5,701 nt of DNA. Source: Accumulibacter sp. (GTDB taxonomy: Bacteria; Pseudomonadota; Gammaproteobacteria; Burkholderiales; Rhodocyclaceae). The DNA lies in the NCBI GenBank assembly GCA_003538495.1, contig DPSD01000126.1, forward strand, positions 1 through 5,701, read 5' to 3'. Below are positions 5,214-5,701 of this stretch, one piece after another (the stretch's first letter is position 1; each line of letters opens with the position of its first letter). The translations under genes and the position numbers were made by a program. A model generated the notes under the pieces. That model saw only the letters and a program-made list of their open reading frames with translations. It was not told where the DNA came from and did not search any database.

Positions 5214-5701
5214 ATGAAAGCAGACATTGCGACCGTCGGGCGGGTCAGCGACTTCGATTCGTTTGACGAGATCATCGACGTTCGCTCGCCGGCCGAGTTT
5301 GCCGAGGACCACATCCCGGGGTCAGTCAACTGCCCGGTCCTCGACAACCAGCAACGGATCGAAATCGGCACGCTGTACAAGCAGGTCTCGGCCTTCGAGG
5401 CCAAGAAGCTTGGCGCCGCTCACGTGGCCGAGAACATCGCCAGGCATCTGCGTGCGCGCTTCCTCGATCGCCCGAAGAGCTGGCGGCCCTTGATCGTCTG
5501 CTGGCGTGGCGGGCAGCGCAGCGGCTCGATGAACCACGTTTTCCGCCGCGTCGGCTGGGATGCGCAGCAGCTCGAAGGCGGCTACAAGGCCTATCGCCGA
5601 CTGGTCGTCGAAAGCCTGGCCGCGTTGCCACGTCAGTTCCGGCTCAAGGTCATCTGTGGCGCCACCGGCAGCGCCAAGAGCCGCATCCTGCAGGCCATCG
5701 G
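5214..5701 (+). CDS. selU: tRNA 2-selenouridine/geranyl-2-thiouridine synthase, N-terminal part (cut by window end)
   Basis: SelU (MnmH, E. coli YbbB) modifies the wobble uridine of Lys, Glu and Gln tRNAs, replacing 2-thiouridine sulfur with selenium from selenophosphate via a geranylated intermediate made with geranyl diphosphate. The 162 complete codons visible show the rhodanese domain: IIDVRSPAEFAEDHIPGSVN (20-39), then VLDNQQRIEIGTLYKQ (42-57), which is typical of this family, and the active-site loop VCWRGGQRSGSM with Cys96 (95-106). LEGGYKAYRR (120-129) and the start of the P-loop domain, CGATGSAKS (148-156), follow. The residue before P-loop Lys155 is Ala rather than the usual Gly. 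The full protein is normally about 350-370 residues, so about half is missing past the window edge. The gene is open to the last base with no damage seen. Its place after tesA recalls E. coli, where ybbB is a few genes from tesA. Confidence 0.95.
   Translation, partial: MKADIATVGRVSDFDSFDEIIDVRSPAEFAEDHIPGSVNCPVLDNQQRIEIGTLYKQVSAFEAKKLGAAHVAENIARHLRARFLDRPKSWRPLIVCWRGGQRSGSMNHVFRRVGWDAQQLEGGYKAYRRLVVESLAALPRQFRLKVICGATGSAKSRILQAI

Noticed and set aside
4761..5312. 183-codon - strand frame over tesA and the start of selU
   Set aside because: It is antisense to two recognised genes and has an Arg/Ala-rich artefact composition.
1..5701. CRISPR array, tRNA or rRNA gene, insertion sequence or phage attachment site
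   Set aside because: No regularly spaced repeats, cloverleaf-like segments, rRNA sequence, transposase or paired terminal repeats were seen on either strand.

Overview
This is a high-GC proteobacterial chromosome segment with two ordinary but informative gene groups separated by a small gene of unknown function. Protein style and gene content (HpnCDE, a YbbA-type ABC ATPase divergent from a TesA-type esterase, then SelU/MnmH) fit a betaproteobacterium, most likely of the Rhodocyclales or Candidatus Accumulibacter kind. That taxonomic call rests on remembered protein similarity and base composition, not on a search.

Left part (173-3172, + strand): a compact three-gene operon, hpnC-hpnD-hpnE, holds the whole bacterial route from farnesyl diphosphate to squalene. 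HpnD joins two farnesyl diphosphates into presqualene diphosphate, HpnC turns this into hydroxysqualene, and the flavoenzyme HpnE reduces it to squalene, normally for hopanoid synthesis. hpnD and hpnE overlap by ATGA, so they are probably translationally coupled. All three appear intact, with their aspartate-rich or FAD-binding motifs in place. No squalene-hopene cyclase gene lies in the window. Bases 1-172 hold a short palindrome and a possible -10 box, but no recognised gene.

Middle part (3173-3840): a 111-base spacer between converging genes contains an inverted repeat. A 151-codon gene of unknown function follows on the - strand (3284-3739), with a somewhat lower GC content than its neighbours. 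Then comes a 101-base spacer with small hairpins.

Right part (3841-5701): a YbbA/LolD-like ABC ATPase gene on the - strand and a tesA-type esterase gene on the + strand diverge from a shared CATG, so their start codons overlap on opposite strands and there is no intergenic promoter space. No permease partner for the ATPase is present. After tesA, 28 bases on, begins selU/mnmH (tRNA 2-selenouridine/geranyl-2-thiouridine synthase), which is cut by the window end after its rhodanese domain and P-loop.

I found no CRISPR array, tRNA, rRNA or insertion sequence, and no evidence for a previously undescribed multi-gene system. The points most worth a second look are the overlapping divergent starts, the unidentified 151-residue protein next to an ATPase without a permease, and the variant P-loop in SelU.
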